A stretch of DNA of 64,000 nucleotides from assembly GCF_003944705.1 (NCBI RefSeq), contig NZ_RWIS01000002.1, forward strand, positions 372,001 to 436,000, read 5' to 3'. Shown piece after piece: positions 8,867 to 21,753 of the stretch (the first letter of the stretch is position 1; each line of letters begins with the position of its first letter). Below the pieces are notes generated by a model. It was given only the letters and a program-made list of their open reading frames with translations, was not told where the DNA came from and ran no database searches. Made by a program: the position numbers and the translations under genes. The stretch is from Hymenobacter metallilatus. GTDB taxonomy: Bacteria > Bacteroidota > Bacteroidia > Cytophagales > Hymenobacteraceae.

Positions 8867-10486
8867 CCACTGGTACCCGTCGAAATCCTTGCGGAGCTGG
8901 GTTTTGAGCAGTTTGCCGGTGGCGGTGTGGGGGAGTTGGTTTACGAATTCCACGGCTTCCGGCACCCACCAGCGGGCCACTTTGCCGTCGTAGTAAGCCA
9001 GTAACTCCTCTTGGCTGATTTCCTGGCCGGGCTTGCGCACTACTACCAACAAAGGCCTTTCGCTCCATTTAGGGTGGGGCACGCCAATTACGGCGGCTTC
9101 GGCCACGCTGGGGTGGCCCACGGCCAGGTTTTCCAGCTCGATGCTTGAAATCCACTCCCCACCCGATTTAATGACGTCCTTGCTCCGGTCAGTTATCTGC
9201 ATGAAGCCGGCCGCATCAATGGTGGCCACGTCGCCGGTGCGAAACCAGCCGTCGGGCGTCAGCTGGCCGGGCTCAGTGCCGAAATAGTCGGCCACGATGA
9301 AGGGCCCGCGCACCAGCAGGTCGCCGAAAGCTACGCCGTCGTGGGGCAGCGCCCGGCCCTCGTCGTTCACAATCTGCATATCTACTCCAAAAATTACCCG
9401 CCCCTGCTTGGTCTGAATGGCAAACTGCTCGTCGGGGCTGAGGCGGAGCTGTTGGGGCTTAAGGGTGCAGACGGTGCCCAGGGGCGAGGTTTCCGTCATG
9501 CCCCAGGCGTGGCGGATGGTCACGCCCAGTTCTTCATCGAAAGCCCGCAGCAAAGCCGGCGGGCAGGAGGCCCCGCCCACAATCATCTGGCGCAGCGTGG
9601 AAAACCGCAGCTGCTTTTCGCGCATGAAGGTGAGCAGCCCGAACCAGATGGTGGGTACCCCGGCCGTGAAGGTCACGCCTTCCGTCTCGAACAGCTCGTA
9701 GAGGCTGGCTGCATCCAGCCCCGGTCCCGGCAGCACCAGCTTGCAGCCTAGCATGGGGGCCAGGTAGGGAATACCCCAGGCGTTGACGTGGAACATGGGC
9801 ACAACCGGCAGAATTACGTCGCGGGCCGAGCAGTTGAAACAGTCAGGCAGTCCGGCCGCAAAGCTGTGCAGTAGCGTGGAGCGGTGGGAGTAGAGCACGC
9901 CCTTGGGCTGGTCGGTGGTGCCGGAGGTATAGCACAAGGAGGAGGCGGTGTTTTCATCGAACAGCGGCCACTCGAACTCGTTGTTTTCGGCGGCCAGCAA
10001 GTCCTCATAGCAGCGCAGGTCGGGCAGGGTGGTGGCTTCGGGCATGTGTGCCCGGTCGGTCATCAGCACCCAGGTTTCCACGGTGGGGCAGCTGGGAGCC
10101 AGCTTTTCTACCAAGGGCAGAAAGGTAAGGTCAAAGAAGAGCACCCGGTCCTCGGCGTGGTTGATGATGTACACCAGCTGCTCGGCAAACAGCCTTGGGT
10201 TGATGGTGTGGCACACCGCCGCGCTGCCCGACACGGCGTAGTACAGTTCGAGGTGGCGGTGGGTGTTCCAGGCCAGCGTGCCCACCCGGTTGCCTGAGCT
10301 AATGCCCAGCCGTTGCAGGGCATTGGCCAGTTGGCGGCTGCGGCGGCCCAGGCCGGCGTAGGTAGTGCGGTGCAGGCCCCCTTCGGCCAAACGGCTTACA
10401 ATTTCCGTGTCGGCGTGCCATTTCTCGGCATGTTCCAGCAGCCCCGCAATGCGCAGGGGCGTGTTCATCATGAGGCCTTGTAGCAT
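8864..10486 (-). CDS. Fatty acyl-CoA synthetase (AMP-forming, AlkK/LcfB-like)
   Basis: 540 residues. The ANL superfamily motifs are all present: the phosphate loop [18 protein letters not shown] (around 9895-9930), the [12 protein letters not shown] substrate/AMP motif, [12 protein letters not shown], the hinge [15 protein letters not shown], and the C-terminal TATGKLLKT lysine that completes adenylation. It activates a carboxylic acid, probably a medium- or long-chain fatty acid, to its CoA thioester in the cytoplasm. Length and motif order match medium-chain AlkK-type enzymes. Three in-frame ATG codons lie close together at the start (10486, 10471, 10468); the first is used here. It is followed by a heptad hairpin. 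Confidence 0.92.
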   Translation of the reverse strand: MLQGLMMNTPLRIAGLLEHAEKWHADTEIVSRLAEGGLHRTTYAGLGRRSRQLANALQRLGISSGNRVGTLAWNTHRHLELYYAVSGSAAVCHTINPRLFAEQLVYIINHAEDRVLFFDLTFLPLVEKLAPSCPTVETWVLMTDRAHMPEATTLPDLRCYEDLLAAENNEFEWPLFDENTASSLCYTSGTTDQPKGVLYSHRSTLLHSFAAGLPDCFNCSARDVILPVVPMFHVNAWGIPYLAPMLGCKLVLPGPGLDAASLYELFETEGVTFTAGVPTIWFGLLTFMREKQLRFSTLRQMIVGGASCPPALLRAFDEELGVTIRHAWGMTETSPLGTVCTLKPQQLRLSPDEQFAIQTKQGRVIFGVDMQIVNDEGRALPHDGVAFGDLLVRGPFIVADYFGTEPGQLTPDGWFRTGDVATIDAAGFMQITDRSKDVIKSGGEWISSIELENLAVGHPSVAEAAVIGVPHPKWSERPLLVVVRKPGQEISQEELLAYYDGKVARWWVPEAVEFVNQLPHTATGKLLKTQLRKDFDGYQW

Positions 10487-10494
10487 GTTCGGAT

Positions 10495-10985
10495 GGGGTT
10501 TTCTCGCAGAGGTCCGCAGAGGAATGCGCTGAGGTAAAGGGAGGTCGTTCTGCTACAGGCCGTTGGCGAGGCGGACGATGCCGTCTTTGACGTGTGGCAT
10601 GTTGAAGTTGATGAGTAGGCCCAGCTTCCGTTTCGAGAGCCGCAGATAGGTCAGCAGTTGCTTGTGATGCACGTCCAGCAGCGCATCTACTGATTTAATT
10701 TCGACAATTACTTTGTCTTCCACCAGCATATCGAGCCGGAAGCCCAGGTCTAGTTTCACCTCATCGTAATACGCCGGCAAACCGACTTGCGTGGCTACAA
10801 GCAAGCCGCCTTTGCGGATTTCATGCGCCAAAGCAGCCTCGTACACCGACTCCAACAGCCCCGGCCCCAAGGCAGTATGTACCTTAAAAGCCCCTCCCCG
10901 AATTACGTAAGCAATATCGTTCTCGCTCATTTTACCTCCTTTTAACCTCAGCGCATCCCTCTGCGGACCTCTGCGAGAAAACCCC
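10495..10985. mobile_element. Candidate small mobile element: GxxExxY gene inside ~50-bp inverted repeats
   Basis: Left arm 10495-10545 and right arm 10934-10985 are inverted copies differing at only a few positions plus one inserted base. The core words TTTTCTCGCAGAGG, CGCAGAGG and GCGCTGAGGT are present in both. The only gene inside is a GxxExxY family protein whose AGGAGGT ribosome site lies within the right arm. The same word family bounds the MoxR gene cluster (48455-48509 and 53088-53142). No target-site duplication is obvious, and there is no recognisable transposase. Confidence 0.6.
10553..10930 (-). CDS. GxxExxY protein (PDDEXK-like nuclease-fold family)
   Basis: 125 residues from ATG at 10930, preceded at good spacing by AGGAGGT. 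The family signature is GPGLLESVYEAALAHEI (GxxExxY) near residue 22, followed by a PDDEXK-like core: LGFRLDMLVEDKVIVEIKSV, with D at the start of one strand and ExK at the next. Members are annotated as PD-(D/E)XK nuclease-superfamily proteins of unknown function. A longer frame starting at 11056 overlaps the neighbour and is not preferred. The gene is the sole cargo of an inverted-repeat element, so the product may act on the element's own ends, which is inference. Confidence 0.85.
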   Translation of the reverse strand: MSENDIAYVIRGGAFKVHTALGPGLLESVYEAALAHEIRKGGLLVATQVGLPAYYDEVKLDLGFRLDMLVEDKVIVEIKSVDALLDVHHKQLLTYLRLSKRKLGLLINFNMPHVKDGIVRLANGL

Positions 10986-10988
10986 TTA

Positions 10989-14240
<3,252 letters not shown>

Positions 14241-14885
14241 AACGGCGGAGCAATGAGGTGAGGTTGCGAAGTTAGGCGAAGTCGGGCAGTAACCGAGTGG
14301 CCCGCCGCCAATGAGCATCCCGGCCGGGCCAGCCGTTTTGCCACCCCGGCGGCTGGCCCGGCCGGGGTAAGCCCGGCTCACACCTGGCACCAAGCACGAC
14401 AGGGCTGCTGGCAGATCAGTCAGCTGTTTGCAAGGGGGTAATTACGTTGATTGTCAGTTGGTAACGTTGTCGGCATCGTTTGCATAGATAAATGTGCCAG
14501 AATGCTTTGAGTACGGAGGATTAACCCCAACATTTACCGCCGTACAGAAAGCCGCCGGTTTCTGTGCTCTTTCCACTGCTCATCAGTGGCCCGGGTATGT
14601 CGCCTCTGCCCCAGAGTCCGGCTGCCTGAGGAAGTGGCTTACCAGTGCCCGCTCTTGCTCCGATGCCGACCGTTTTGCGTGATGCAAACGGTGTCTTAGG
14701 CCCTCACCTGGTTGCTCGTTTGTATTGCCCCAAACTATTTCGCGGCCCCCTGGCCAACAGGACTGGTATGCCTTATCCGGACCGGTCGGGCTGGGCCGGA
14801 GTGTATCCGTTTTTACCCGCTCTGCCCGCGCATTGGCAGCGGGCTCGTTCTTCCTGCCACTTACCCACACAACCATTTCTACCCC
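14241..14885. other. 645-base divergent gap before the pectate lyase gene
   Basis: No convincing gene: the short frames here have no family features and overlap each other. A possible plus-strand promoter is TTTG at 14479-14482, then 19 bases, then ATGCTTTG at 14502-14509, which matches the spacing of the Bacteroidota consensus but not the TA of the -7 box. If it is used, the pectate lyase leader would be about 370 bases long. On the minus strand, TAACTTCG near 14274-14267 is a candidate -7 box for the NagZ fusion, and its position would favour the TTG start. Confidence 0.4.
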
Positions 14886-15995
14886 ATGAAAACTCCCACA
14901 TTCTCCTTCCACCTCATGTCGGTGCTGGGCCTGGCCGGCCTGCTCGCGGCCTGCGAAGCCAGCGGCCCGATGCCCGCCGCTACCACCACCGCCCAACTGG
15001 CCGATGCCACTACCGCTACCTGCGGAGCCCAAGGCTGGGCCTCCCAGAACGGCGGTACTACCGGCGGGGGCACTGCCACGCCCACGGTAGTAGCTACCTA
15101 CGCACAGCTGAAAGCTGCTCTTGAGAACAGCAGCGTGAAGGTGGTACAGGTAAATGGCACTATTACCATTCCCTCAGGCGGGCGAATTTCCCTGCAGGAT
15201 CAGACCGGCAAAACTCTTTTTGGCTCGGCCGGGGCCCGGCTGGTTTCCGCCGACCAAAGCCAGAATAACTCGGGTATCCTGTACGTGAAGCGCTGCAGGA
15301 ACATCCTGTTGCGCAACCTGGTATTCGAGGGCCCCGGCGCCTATGATACCGACGGTTGGGACAACTGCACTCTTGATGCCTCCACCAACGTGTGGGTGGA
15401 CCACTGCGAGTTCCGGGACGGGGTGGATGGTAACTTCGACATCAAGAATGCCTCCGACTACATCACCGTTTCCTGGACCAAGTTCGCCTACCTGAAAGCA
15501 CCCCGCGCGGGCGGCTCCGGCGGCTCCGACGACCACCGCTTCTCCAATCTCATTGGCTCCTCCGACGGCGCAACCGGCGACCGGGGCAAGCTGCGCATCA
15601 CATTTGCCCGCTGCTGGTGGGCCCCGGGCTGCGTGGCCCGTATGCCACGGGTACGGTTTGGTAAGGTGCATGTAGTAAACAGCCTGTTCAACAGCCCGGC
15701 CAGCAAATCGGGCGTGCAGGCCGGATTCGAGGCCGATATCCGCATTCAGGCCAACGTGTTCGAGAGTGTAACCAACCCGATTGATCTGATGGACCAGAAG
15801 TCGACGGCGGTGCAGGAAATCAGTAACCTGTTTACCAGCGTGAGCGGGGCGAAGGTGGGCAACGGCAAAACGGCCTTCACCCCGCCCTACACGGTGTCGG
15901 TGCTGGCGGCTTCGAGCGTGAAGTCGGCCGTAACAGCCTCTAATGGCGCGGGTGCTACCGTGGGCGGCAACGTGTGCACCAACAGCGGAATCTGA
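14886..15995 (+). CDS. Polysaccharide lyase family 1 pectate lyase, lipoprotein
   Basis: 369 residues from ATG at 14886. The signal sequence ends in a lipobox (GLLAAC), so the enzyme is probably lipid-anchored. The mature part is a right-handed beta-helix of the PL1 type: NILLRNLVFEGPG, VWVDHCEFRDGVDGNFDIKNASDYITVSWTKF (calcium-binding acidic residues), a basic stretch around MPRVRFGKVHVVN that should carry the catalytic arginine, and FEADIRIQANVFE. It cleaves polygalacturonate by beta-elimination. It lies upstream of a GH5 enzyme in the same orientation, separated by a terminator-like hairpin, so the two may be co-regulated without being one transcript. Confidence 0.9.
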   Translation: MKTPTFSFHLMSVLGLAGLLAACEASGPMPAATTTAQLADATTATCGAQGWASQNGGTTGGGTATPTVVATYAQLKAALENSSVKVVQVNGTITIPSGGRISLQDQTGKTLFGSAGARLVSADQSQNNSGILYVKRCRNILLRNLVFEGPGAYDTDGWDNCTLDASTNVWVDHCEFRDGVDGNFDIKNASDYITVSWTKFAYLKAPRAGGSGGSDDHRFSNLIGSSDGATGDRGKLRITFARCWWAPGCVARMPRVRFGKVHVVNSLFNSPASKSGVQAGFEADIRIQANVFESVTNPIDLMDQKSTAVQEISNLFTSVSGAKVGNGKTAFTPPYTVSVLAASSVKSAVTASNGAGATVGGNVCTNSGI

Positions 15996-16023
15996 TGCCT
16001 TAAGTCAGGTTATGTAATTGAGT

Positions 16024-16069
16024 AAGAGAAGGTAGGCGGTGGAATGCTTTCCAGTGCGTACCTTCTCTT
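16024..16069 (+). terminator. Hairpin after the pectate lyase gene
   Basis: 11-base arms 16024-16034 and 16059-16069 (AAGAGAAGGTA paired with TACCTTCTCTT), with T-rich sequence directly after. It lies 28 bases after the stop codon. Confidence 0.6.
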
Positions 16070-16094
16070 TCTGTTTCCCATCTACCACAACCCT

Positions 16095-17801
16095 ATGAAA
16101 CAAACAACTTCTTCCCAGACTCCGGCCTGGCGTGCCGGCCTCGGGGGCACCCTGCTGGCGCTTGGCGGCCTGCTGAGCGGCTCCGTGCTGGCCCAGACGC
16201 CCGTGCAGCAATACGGCCTGCTGAAAGTGGCCGGCAACAAAATCGTGGATAAAAACAACCAGCCCGTGAGTCTGGCCGGCAACAGCCTGTTCTGGAGCAA
16301 CGACGGCTGGGGCGGCGAGAAATACTACACGGCCAACACCGTAAGCTGGCTGCGCAACAGCTGGAACAGCAAAGTCGTGCGCGTAGCCATGGGCGTGGAA
16401 GACAGCGGCGGCTACATCAGCAACCCCACCGGCAACCGCCAGAAGGTGAAAACCATGGTAGATGCCGCCCTGGCACAGGGCCTGTATGTCATCATCGACT
16501 GGCACTCCCACCACGCCGAGAGCTACCAGCAGCAGGCTATCAGCTTTTTTCAGGACATGGCCCGCAGCTACGGCGCCTCGCCCAACGTCATCTATGAGGT
16601 GTACAACGAGCCCTTGCAGGTGTCATGGAGCGGTACCATCAAGCCCTACGCCGAGGCCGTGGCCGGAGCCATCCGGGCCATCGACCCCGATAACCTCATC
16701 ATTGTGGGCACGCCCACCTGGTCGCAGGATGTGGATGTGGCCGCCGCCGACCCCATTACGCGCTACCCCAACATTGCCTACACCCTGCACTTCTACGCCG
16801 CCACCCACAAACAAAGCCTGCGCGACAAAGCCCAGACGGCCCTCAACCGGAACGTGGCGTTGTTCGTGACGGAGTACGGCACCACCGAAGCCTCGGGCAA
16901 TGGCTACATCGATGCCGCCTCAACCCAGGAGTGGATGAATTTTCTTCGGCAGAAAGGCATTAGCCATGCCAACTGGGCCTTCAATGACAAAGGCGAAGCG
17001 GCTTCGGCCCTCAAGCCCGGTACCAGCCCCACGGCCGCCTGGTCGGATAACTACCTGACCACCTCCGGCTCCCTGGTGAAAGGCTACATTCAGAACTGGA
17101 ATGGTACGACCACCACGCCGCCCCCACCGCCCCCTGGCACCGGCGGGGCCACCACGGTGCAGGCGGAAAGCTACCATACCATGAGCGGGGTGCAGACGGA
17201 AACCACCACCGATGCGGGCGGCGGCCAGAACGTGGGCTGGCTCGACGCCGGCGACTGGATGGCCTACACCGTGGACGTGCCGACGGCCGGCAGCTACCTG
17301 ATTCAGTACCGGGTGGCCAGCCCCGGCGGGGGCGGGCGCATCAGCCTGGAGCAAAATGCCGGTACCATTCAGCGGGGCACCGTGAGCGTGCCTGCCACCG
17401 GCGGCTGGCAAAACTGGACCACCGTGTCGCATACCGTAACGCTGCCGGCGGGCCGCCAGGATATTGCCATTGGGGTGCCGGCCGGCGGTTATAACATCAA
17501 CTGGTGGAGTTTCAGCAAGGTCGCAACCGGCAGCCGTGCAGCTCTGGAGGTACCATCGGCCGTTGCCGGGGCCCTGTATCCCAACCCCGCCGAAAGTCAG
17601 CTGAATATACAGGTGGCTCCGGGCCAAGAAAGTGTGCAGGTCGCTGTCTTCAACTCCCGGGGCCGGCAGGTACTCGCGCGCACGGTTGCTGCCGGCGGCA
17701 AACCCATACAGCTGGCCGTAGCAGAGCTGGAAGCCGGTATCTACTCCGTGCAGGTGACGCAGAATGGCGCCACAACCACGCACCGCTTTGTAAAGCGCTA
17801 G
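16095..17801 (+). CDS. GH5 endoglucanase with CBM6 and T9SS C-terminal sorting domain
   Basis: 568 residues. Parts in order: signal peptide (ending SVLAQ, about residue 34); GH5 catalytic domain to about 330, with acid/base Glu in YEVYNEP (about residue 171), nucleophile Glu in VTEYGT (about 260), [10 protein letters not shown] and [11 protein letters not shown]; a Thr/Pro linker; a CBM6 starting at [13 protein letters not shown] and ending NINWWSFSK; and a type A sorting domain ([15 protein letters not shown] ... [11 protein letters not shown] ... RFVKR). It should be exported by Sec, then moved across the outer membrane by the type IX system to act on cellulose or another beta-glucan. A 20-bp perfect hairpin follows the stop codon. 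Confidence 0.94.
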   Translation: MKQTTSSQTPAWRAGLGGTLLALGGLLSGSVLAQTPVQQYGLLKVAGNKIVDKNNQPVSLAGNSLFWSNDGWGGEKYYTANTVSWLRNSWNSKVVRVAMGVEDSGGYISNPTGNRQKVKTMVDAALAQGLYVIIDWHSHHAESYQQQAISFFQDMARSYGASPNVIYEVYNEPLQVSWSGTIKPYAEAVAGAIRAIDPDNLIIVGTPTWSQDVDVAAADPITRYPNIAYTLHFYAATHKQSLRDKAQTALNRNVALFVTEYGTTEASGNGYIDAASTQEWMNFLRQKGISHANWAFNDKGEAASALKPGTSPTAAWSDNYLTTSGSLVKGYIQNWNGTTTTPPPPPPGTGGATTVQAESYHTMSGVQTETTTDAGGGQNVGWLDAGDWMAYTVDVPTAGSYLIQYRVASPGGGGRISLEQNAGTIQRGTVSVPATGGWQNWTTVSHTVTLPAGRQDIAIGVPAGGYNINWWSFSKVATGSRAALEVPSAVAGALYPNPAESQLNIQVAPGQESVQVAVFNSRGRQVLARTVAAGGKPIQLAVAELEAGIYSVQVTQNGATTTHRFVKR

Positions 17802-17815
17802 CCGCTTTCTGTTGC

Positions 17816-17867
17816 CTCCTACACAACCGGCCCGCTCAGGTATCTGGGCGGGCCGGTTGTGTAGGAG
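17816..17867. terminator. Strong hairpin terminator between convergent genes
   Basis: Perfect 20-base arms (17816-17835 and 17848-17867) around a 12-base loop, placed 15 bases after the GH5 stop codon and 37 bases from the stop of the convergent phosphatase gene. It lacks a T-run but its pairing is GC-rich and works in both directions. Confidence 0.75.
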
Positions 17868-17903
17868 AGCAGGGGTGGATAGAAGCCTTTGGCAGGGGGC
17901 GGG

Positions 17904-18935
17904 CTAACGATTCAGCCGAATTTTCTCGGTGTAAATCACAAGCCCCTCATCACCCCGCAGAGAAGCAGTCACGCTCAGGCGGCGGCCGTGGGGCCGGAAC
18001 TGAAACAGCGCGTAGTGTTTCTGGTTGACTAATGGCCCCACGCGGTATCGGTTGGGCTCATTGGTATTGTGGGTGGCGGGGTGGGTGAGGCCACTGGAAG
18101 TTATTTCATACACTGGCCGTTTCAGGCCCGGCACTGGTACCCGGGATATTTCGCCAATATGCCGGTCGCCGCTGATGAGCAGCAGGCCTTTGGGCTTGGT
18201 TTCGGCCAGTAGTGCGAGCAGCCGCTGGCGGGCCGCCGGGAAGTTGGCCCACTTCTCGAAGCGGTGCTCCTGGGGCAGAAACTGAATGCCCGAGGCAATG
18301 ATATGGGCGTCGGCGTCGGAGGTTTGGAGCTGCTGCCGCAGCCACTGCCACTGCGCCTCGCCCAATATGTCGCCGGTGGGGTTGGGGTGGTACACCAAAG
18401 CTGAGTCGCGCAGCAGCGGGTCCTGAAAGTACCGGTCGTCCAGCAGAATCACCCGTATTGTTTGCTTGCCCACCGCATACGTGTACGCGACATAAATACC
18501 CTCCTGCCGACGGCGGGGGCTGGCGGCGGGTTCCTGCAGAAAATCAAGAGCCAGCTGCTGATTCTGAGCCTTGAAGGGGTAGTTCCTGTCGCCGTCGTTG
18601 CGGCCGTAGTCGTGGTCATCCCAGGTCCCGATTACCTGGGTGCCCTGCTCGCGCAGGTGGCGGTAGCCGGGCTGGTTGAGCTGGGCCTGATACTTGGCGC
18701 GGAGCACGGCGGGGTCATCGGAGTCGCCGTAGATATTGTCGCCCAGCCAGATCCACACGTTGGGCGTATCCCGGGCAATATCATCCCAGAGGGGCTGGGG
18801 TAAATCGTGGCGGTTGCAGGAGCCGAACGCCACGCGGAATTCAGGGGAAGCGCGGACTACAGATTGGGCCTGTGCCGTCGGCCGCTTCTCCAGAAGCAGA
18901 GCCGCCGTCAGCAGGCAGAGCAAGGTTGTTTTCAT
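17904..18935 (-). CDS. PhoD-like alkaline phosphatase / phosphodiesterase family protein
   Basis: 343 residues with a signal peptide (MKTTLLCLLTAALLLE...AQAQ). The PhoD metallophosphatase motifs are visible in order: FGSCNRHD, WIWLGDNIYGD, GTWDDHDYGRNDGD and LISGDRHIGEI, which supply the metal-binding Asp, Asn and His residues; HIIASGIQFLPQEHRFEKW lies between them. Proteins of this family hydrolyse phosphomonoesters or phosphodiesters in the periplasm, using iron and calcium in the best-studied case. It runs against the GH5 gene. No Pho-box-like signal is obvious upstream. Confidence 0.9.
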   Translation of the reverse strand: MKTTLLCLLTAALLLEKRPTAQAQSVVRASPEFRVAFGSCNRHDLPQPLWDDIARDTPNVWIWLGDNIYGDSDDPAVLRAKYQAQLNQPGYRHLREQGTQVIGTWDDHDYGRNDGDRNYPFKAQNQQLALDFLQEPAASPRRRQEGIYVAYTYAVGKQTIRVILLDDRYFQDPLLRDSALVYHPNPTGDILGEAQWQWLRQQLQTSDADAHIIASGIQFLPQEHRFEKWANFPAARQRLLALLAETKPKGLLLISGDRHIGEISRVPVPGLKRPVYEITSSGLTHPATHNTNEPNRYRVGPLVNQKHYALFQFRPHGRRLSVTASLRGDEGLVIYTEKIRLNR

Positions 18936-19031
18936 GGGCTAAAGATGCAGCTGGGAGCTCAACGCTGCGTTGAGGCCCGTAAGAATCATGCTGCCCGCCG
19001 CACTTTTTCGGGTTTCAGCGGTTACCCTGGT

Positions 19032-19172
19032 ATGCCTGTACGCCGCCCCGACGACCGACCCAACCACTTCACCTCCGACGACGCCCGCCTGCTCAAAGCC
19101 ATTGGCATCGGTATCGGCTGCTCTTTTCTGGTGGGCTTGCTGCTGATGCTGCTGGTGGCGTTTCTGGGGTGA
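19032..19172 (+). CDS. Small single-pass membrane protein (46 residues)
   Basis: ATG at 19032 opens a 46-residue frame: a charged N-terminus (PVRRPDDRPNHF), then DDARLLKAIGIGIGCSF and one strongly hydrophobic segment LVGLLLMLLVAFLG at the C-terminal end. The charge pattern and single helix are typical of a small inner-membrane protein. It lies in the gap between two minus-strand genes with no other candidate. Function unknown; it could also be a chance frame. Confidence 0.4.
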   Translation: MPVRRPDDRPNHFTSDDARLLKAIGIGIGCSFLVGLLLMLLVAFLG

Positions 19173-19341
19173 GTTAGCGGGAACTATAGCATTGTTCGCG
19201 TGTCTTCGGCTGCCACGCGGTAATGGAGCCGACTGGGTATACCCATTGATGTAGGCATCTGCAATAGGACTTTCTGCTTCAACTCCGTTGCGCTCCGCAG
19301 GAAGAAGGATACAATGTGTTCGTAACGCCCCAAACTGGCTC

Positions 19342-20631
19342 TTACTTCTGGATCTGGCCGTTGCGGATAATAACGTCGGACTTTGGGGTGGCTTTCTTCA
19401 CCATGGAGCCAAACGCACCCTTCTTCTCGAAGGCACTCACTACTTCGTCTTCGGCGGGGGTGCGCTTTACTACCGGGTTGTTGGCCCAGAATTCGGGGTC
19501 GTAAGGCTTGGCCCGGATGGCGTCCAGGTCCCGGTCGGTGAGGTTGGCGCGGGCGTAGGGCAGGCTCTGGGCCTTAGTGCTCTGGTCGAAGAAATAGGTA
19601 AACGACGACACGCTGATGGCCAGCGGCTGCTTGCCGGGCTCGGTCAGGTCGGTGGTCAGGTCCATTTTTATCAGCTCCAGTGGGGCCACAGCGGCTTTTC
19701 CGCCCTGGTGGAAGGTCATTTCAATGCTGAGCTTGGCATTGGTGAACTGCTGACGGGGGTTATTGGTGCTGCCCGTAAAGCTGGGCTGCACCATGCGGTA
19801 GCGCACCACCTGGTCGGTTTCAATATCAATCCAGATGGTACCCTGGGCGCGGTACTTCACCTCCGGGCGGGTCTCAAAAGTAATTTCCGCCACCCCGCCC
19901 GTCGAGTCCTCGCCCACGATGCCTTTCAGCTCCAGCAGGTAGTTTTTCTCCACGTTGGGGCTCAGCAAAGCTAGGGAGGTGGTGCTGTCCTGGCCGGGGT
20001 CGAAGAGGCCGAACTTGCGGGGGTACACCGAGAAGTTGCTCAGGTTGATGGGGGCCTGCACGGCAGCGTAGCGGCCCTGGGCCAGCGTGGTGCCCACAAT
20101 GCGCGCCGGGTTCGACTTCACGTTCCAGACCACTTCCTGCAGTTCCGTGGGCTGCTTATCGATGCGGGTTATCTGCCGGTAGAAGGCCTTGCCGTAGTAG
20201 CTGCGGCGGTAGTTGCGCTGGAGGTTGCGGAAGGCTCTATCCACCAACTGAAACGGGAAGCTGGCCACCTTCACCTCGGGCAGCACCACCGTGGCCTCAG
20301 CCAGGGAAATATTCAGTGTCTCCGCGGCCGAGGTGATGCGTAGCGTGTCCTTCACGTGGTTCAACTCCGAGAACAGCAGCGTCACGGGCAGCTGCTTTAC
20401 CACCAGCGTAAACTCGCCTTCCAGGTTGGTAGTGGTACCGTTGGTGGTGCCGGGCACGGCCACGCTGGCAAAGGGCAGGGCTTCCTTGGTGTCCTTGTCG
20501 CGCACCACGCCGCGCAGCTGCACCTGGGCCTGCCCCCGGAAAGTAAGGCCGAGCAGCAGAAACAGAAGCGGCAAAATGCGCCGAAAAATTACTGTGGACA
20601 GCACGAAGGAGCGAAGTTGGGTAGACAGCAT
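19342..20631 (-). CDS. Secreted protein with carboxypeptidase-like regulatory domain
   Basis: 429 residues from ATG at 20631; a TTG frame further upstream lacks the signal sequence at its start. Signal peptide around residues 15-35 (LPLLFLLLGLTFRGQAQ), then a CarboxypepD_reg-like beta domain (VQLRGVVRDKDTKEALPFASVAVPGTTNGTTTNLEGEF). The remaining 300 residues contain RNYRRSYYGKAFYRQI and GTIWIDIETDQVVRYRM, a pattern seen in Bacteroidota surface proteins of the DUF5686-like type without the barrel. It probably acts at the outer membrane. A -7 type box is found about 77 bases upstream. Confidence 0.75.
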   Translation of the reverse strand: MLSTQLRSFVLSTVIFRRILPLLFLLLGLTFRGQAQVQLRGVVRDKDTKEALPFASVAVPGTTNGTTTNLEGEFTLVVKQLPVTLLFSELNHVKDTLRITSAAETLNISLAEATVVLPEVKVASFPFQLVDRAFRNLQRNYRRSYYGKAFYRQITRIDKQPTELQEVVWNVKSNPARIVGTTLAQGRYAAVQAPINLSNFSVYPRKFGLFDPGQDSTTSLALLSPNVEKNYLLELKGIVGEDSTGGVAEITFETRPEVKYRAQGTIWIDIETDQVVRYRMVQPSFTGSTNNPRQQFTNAKLSIEMTFHQGGKAAVAPLELIKMDLTTDLTEPGKQPLAISVSSFTYFFDQSTKAQSLPYARANLTDRDLDAIRAKPYDPEFWANNPVVKRTPAEDEVVSAFEKKGAFGSMVKKATPKSDVIIRNGQIQK

Positions 20632-20707
20632 ACGAAAACAGACAGATGAAACAGCGCAAAGGCTGACAGTGGAACGCAGACCCGACCCAAAACCGTGCCC
20701 GCTTGCA

Positions 20708-20715
20708 CAAAAGTA
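20708..20715 (-). promoter_or_regulatory. Candidate -7 box for the regulatory-domain protein gene
   Basis: The minus strand reads TACTTTTG, a full match to the Bacteroidota TAnnTTTG box, 77 bases before the start at 20631. No good TTTG is found 19-21 bases upstream, so the promoter call is tentative. Confidence 0.35.
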
Positions 20716-20840
20716 GCCGCCAAACGCAACAGGAAGCACTCAATCCGGGTAAGTAGTTCTACCTTGGGCGCGGTGCTCCGGCCACCGCCGGCCTGTAGCT
20801 GCTACTGTGTCCTTCCATTCTATCTTCTCTTCCATTTCCC

Positions 20841-21590
20841 ATGCTGAAGCGAGATTTCCTGAAAAATGCCCTGCTCACGGCCGTGGGCGCTATGGTCAGT
20901 CCCGCCGTGCTGGCCGCTGCCCACGAAGAAAACCTGCTGCGCGAAGCCCGGGCCACGCCCCTGGCCGACGGCCCCTTCACGCTGCCGCCGCTGCCTTACG
21001 CCTTCAACGCCCTGGAGCCGCACATCGACGCCAAAACCATGGAAATTCACCACGATGCGCACCACAAAACGTACGTATCCAAGCTGAATGAAGCCGTGGT
21101 GGGCAAGCCCGAAGAAAAAATGAGCCTGGCCCAGTTGCTGGCCTCAGCCAGCAAGCAGCCCGACGCCATCCGCAACAATGCGGGCGGCCACTGGAACCAC
21201 TCTTTCTTCTGGCAGATTCTCTCGCCCAAAGGCGGCGGCCAGCCCACCGCCGGCCTGGCGGCAGCCATCAACAAGGATTTTGGCAGCTACGACAAATTCA
21301 CGGAGGAATTTACCAAGGCGGCTACCGGCCGCTTCGGTTCCGGCTGGGCCTGGCTGCTGTATGATAAAAAAGCCGGCAAGCTGATGGTTACCTCCACCGC
21401 CAACCAGGACAACCCCCTGATGGATATTGCCGGTATTCAGCGCGGCACGCCCATCCTGGGCCTGGATGTGTGGGAGCACGCCTACTACCTCAAGCACCAG
21501 AACAAGCGCCCCGACTACATCAAAACGTTCTGGAACGTGGTGAACTGGGGCGAGGTCAGCAGCCGCTACGACGAAGCCCGCAAAGGCTAA
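20841..21590 (+). CDS. Fe/Mn superoxide dismutase with an export-type N-terminus
   Basis: 249 residues. The C-terminal 205 residues are a standard Fe/Mn [37 protein letters not shown] with the first metal His, [13 protein letters not shown] with the second, and [22 protein letters not shown] with the Asp and last His. The extra N-terminus ([31 protein letters not shown]) has basic residues, a hydrophobic core and an Ala-rich cleavage region, so the enzyme is probably exported to the periplasm to remove superoxide there. The KR pair resembles but does not fulfil a twin-arginine motif. Metal choice cannot be decided from sequence. Confidence 0.95.
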   Translation: MLKRDFLKNALLTAVGAMVSPAVLAAAHEENLLREARATPLADGPFTLPPLPYAFNALEPHIDAKTMEIHHDAHHKTYVSKLNEAVVGKPEEKMSLAQLLASASKQPDAIRNNAGGHWNHSFFWQILSPKGGGQPTAGLAAAINKDFGSYDKFTEEFTKAATGRFGSGWAWLLYDKKAGKLMVTSTANQDNPLMDIAGIQRGTPILGLDVWEHAYYLKHQNKRPDYIKTFWNVVNWGEVSSRYDEARKG

Positions 21591-21605
21591 GTTTCAGCCT
21601 ACTAA

Positions 21606-21710
21606 AACGTGTACCCCGAAGCGGTGCTTCGGCTTACGTCAGAAAGTAATCAACCCAACCCGGGAATTACCTTCTCACGCGAGCCGAAGCACTGCTTCGG
21701 GGTACACGTT
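21606..21710. repeat. Long inverted repeat between convergent genes
   Basis: 29-base arms (21606-21634 and 21682-21710) with one mismatch. They contain the word GTGTACCCCGAAGC and the nested palindrome GAAGCnGTGCTTC. The loop is 47 bases. It lies between the SOD gene and the DUF6438 gene and probably ends transcription of both. It belongs to neither the heptad family nor the CATTCCGAGC family. Confidence 0.8.
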
Positions 21711-21753
21711 CTTACAGCCAGCGCCGGGCTCCGGCTTACCCGCATTGTATGCC

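Noticed and set aside
14494..14682. Short frame of 62 residues before the pectate lyase gene
   Set aside because: No ribosome site, no family features and overlap with other random frames in the same gap.
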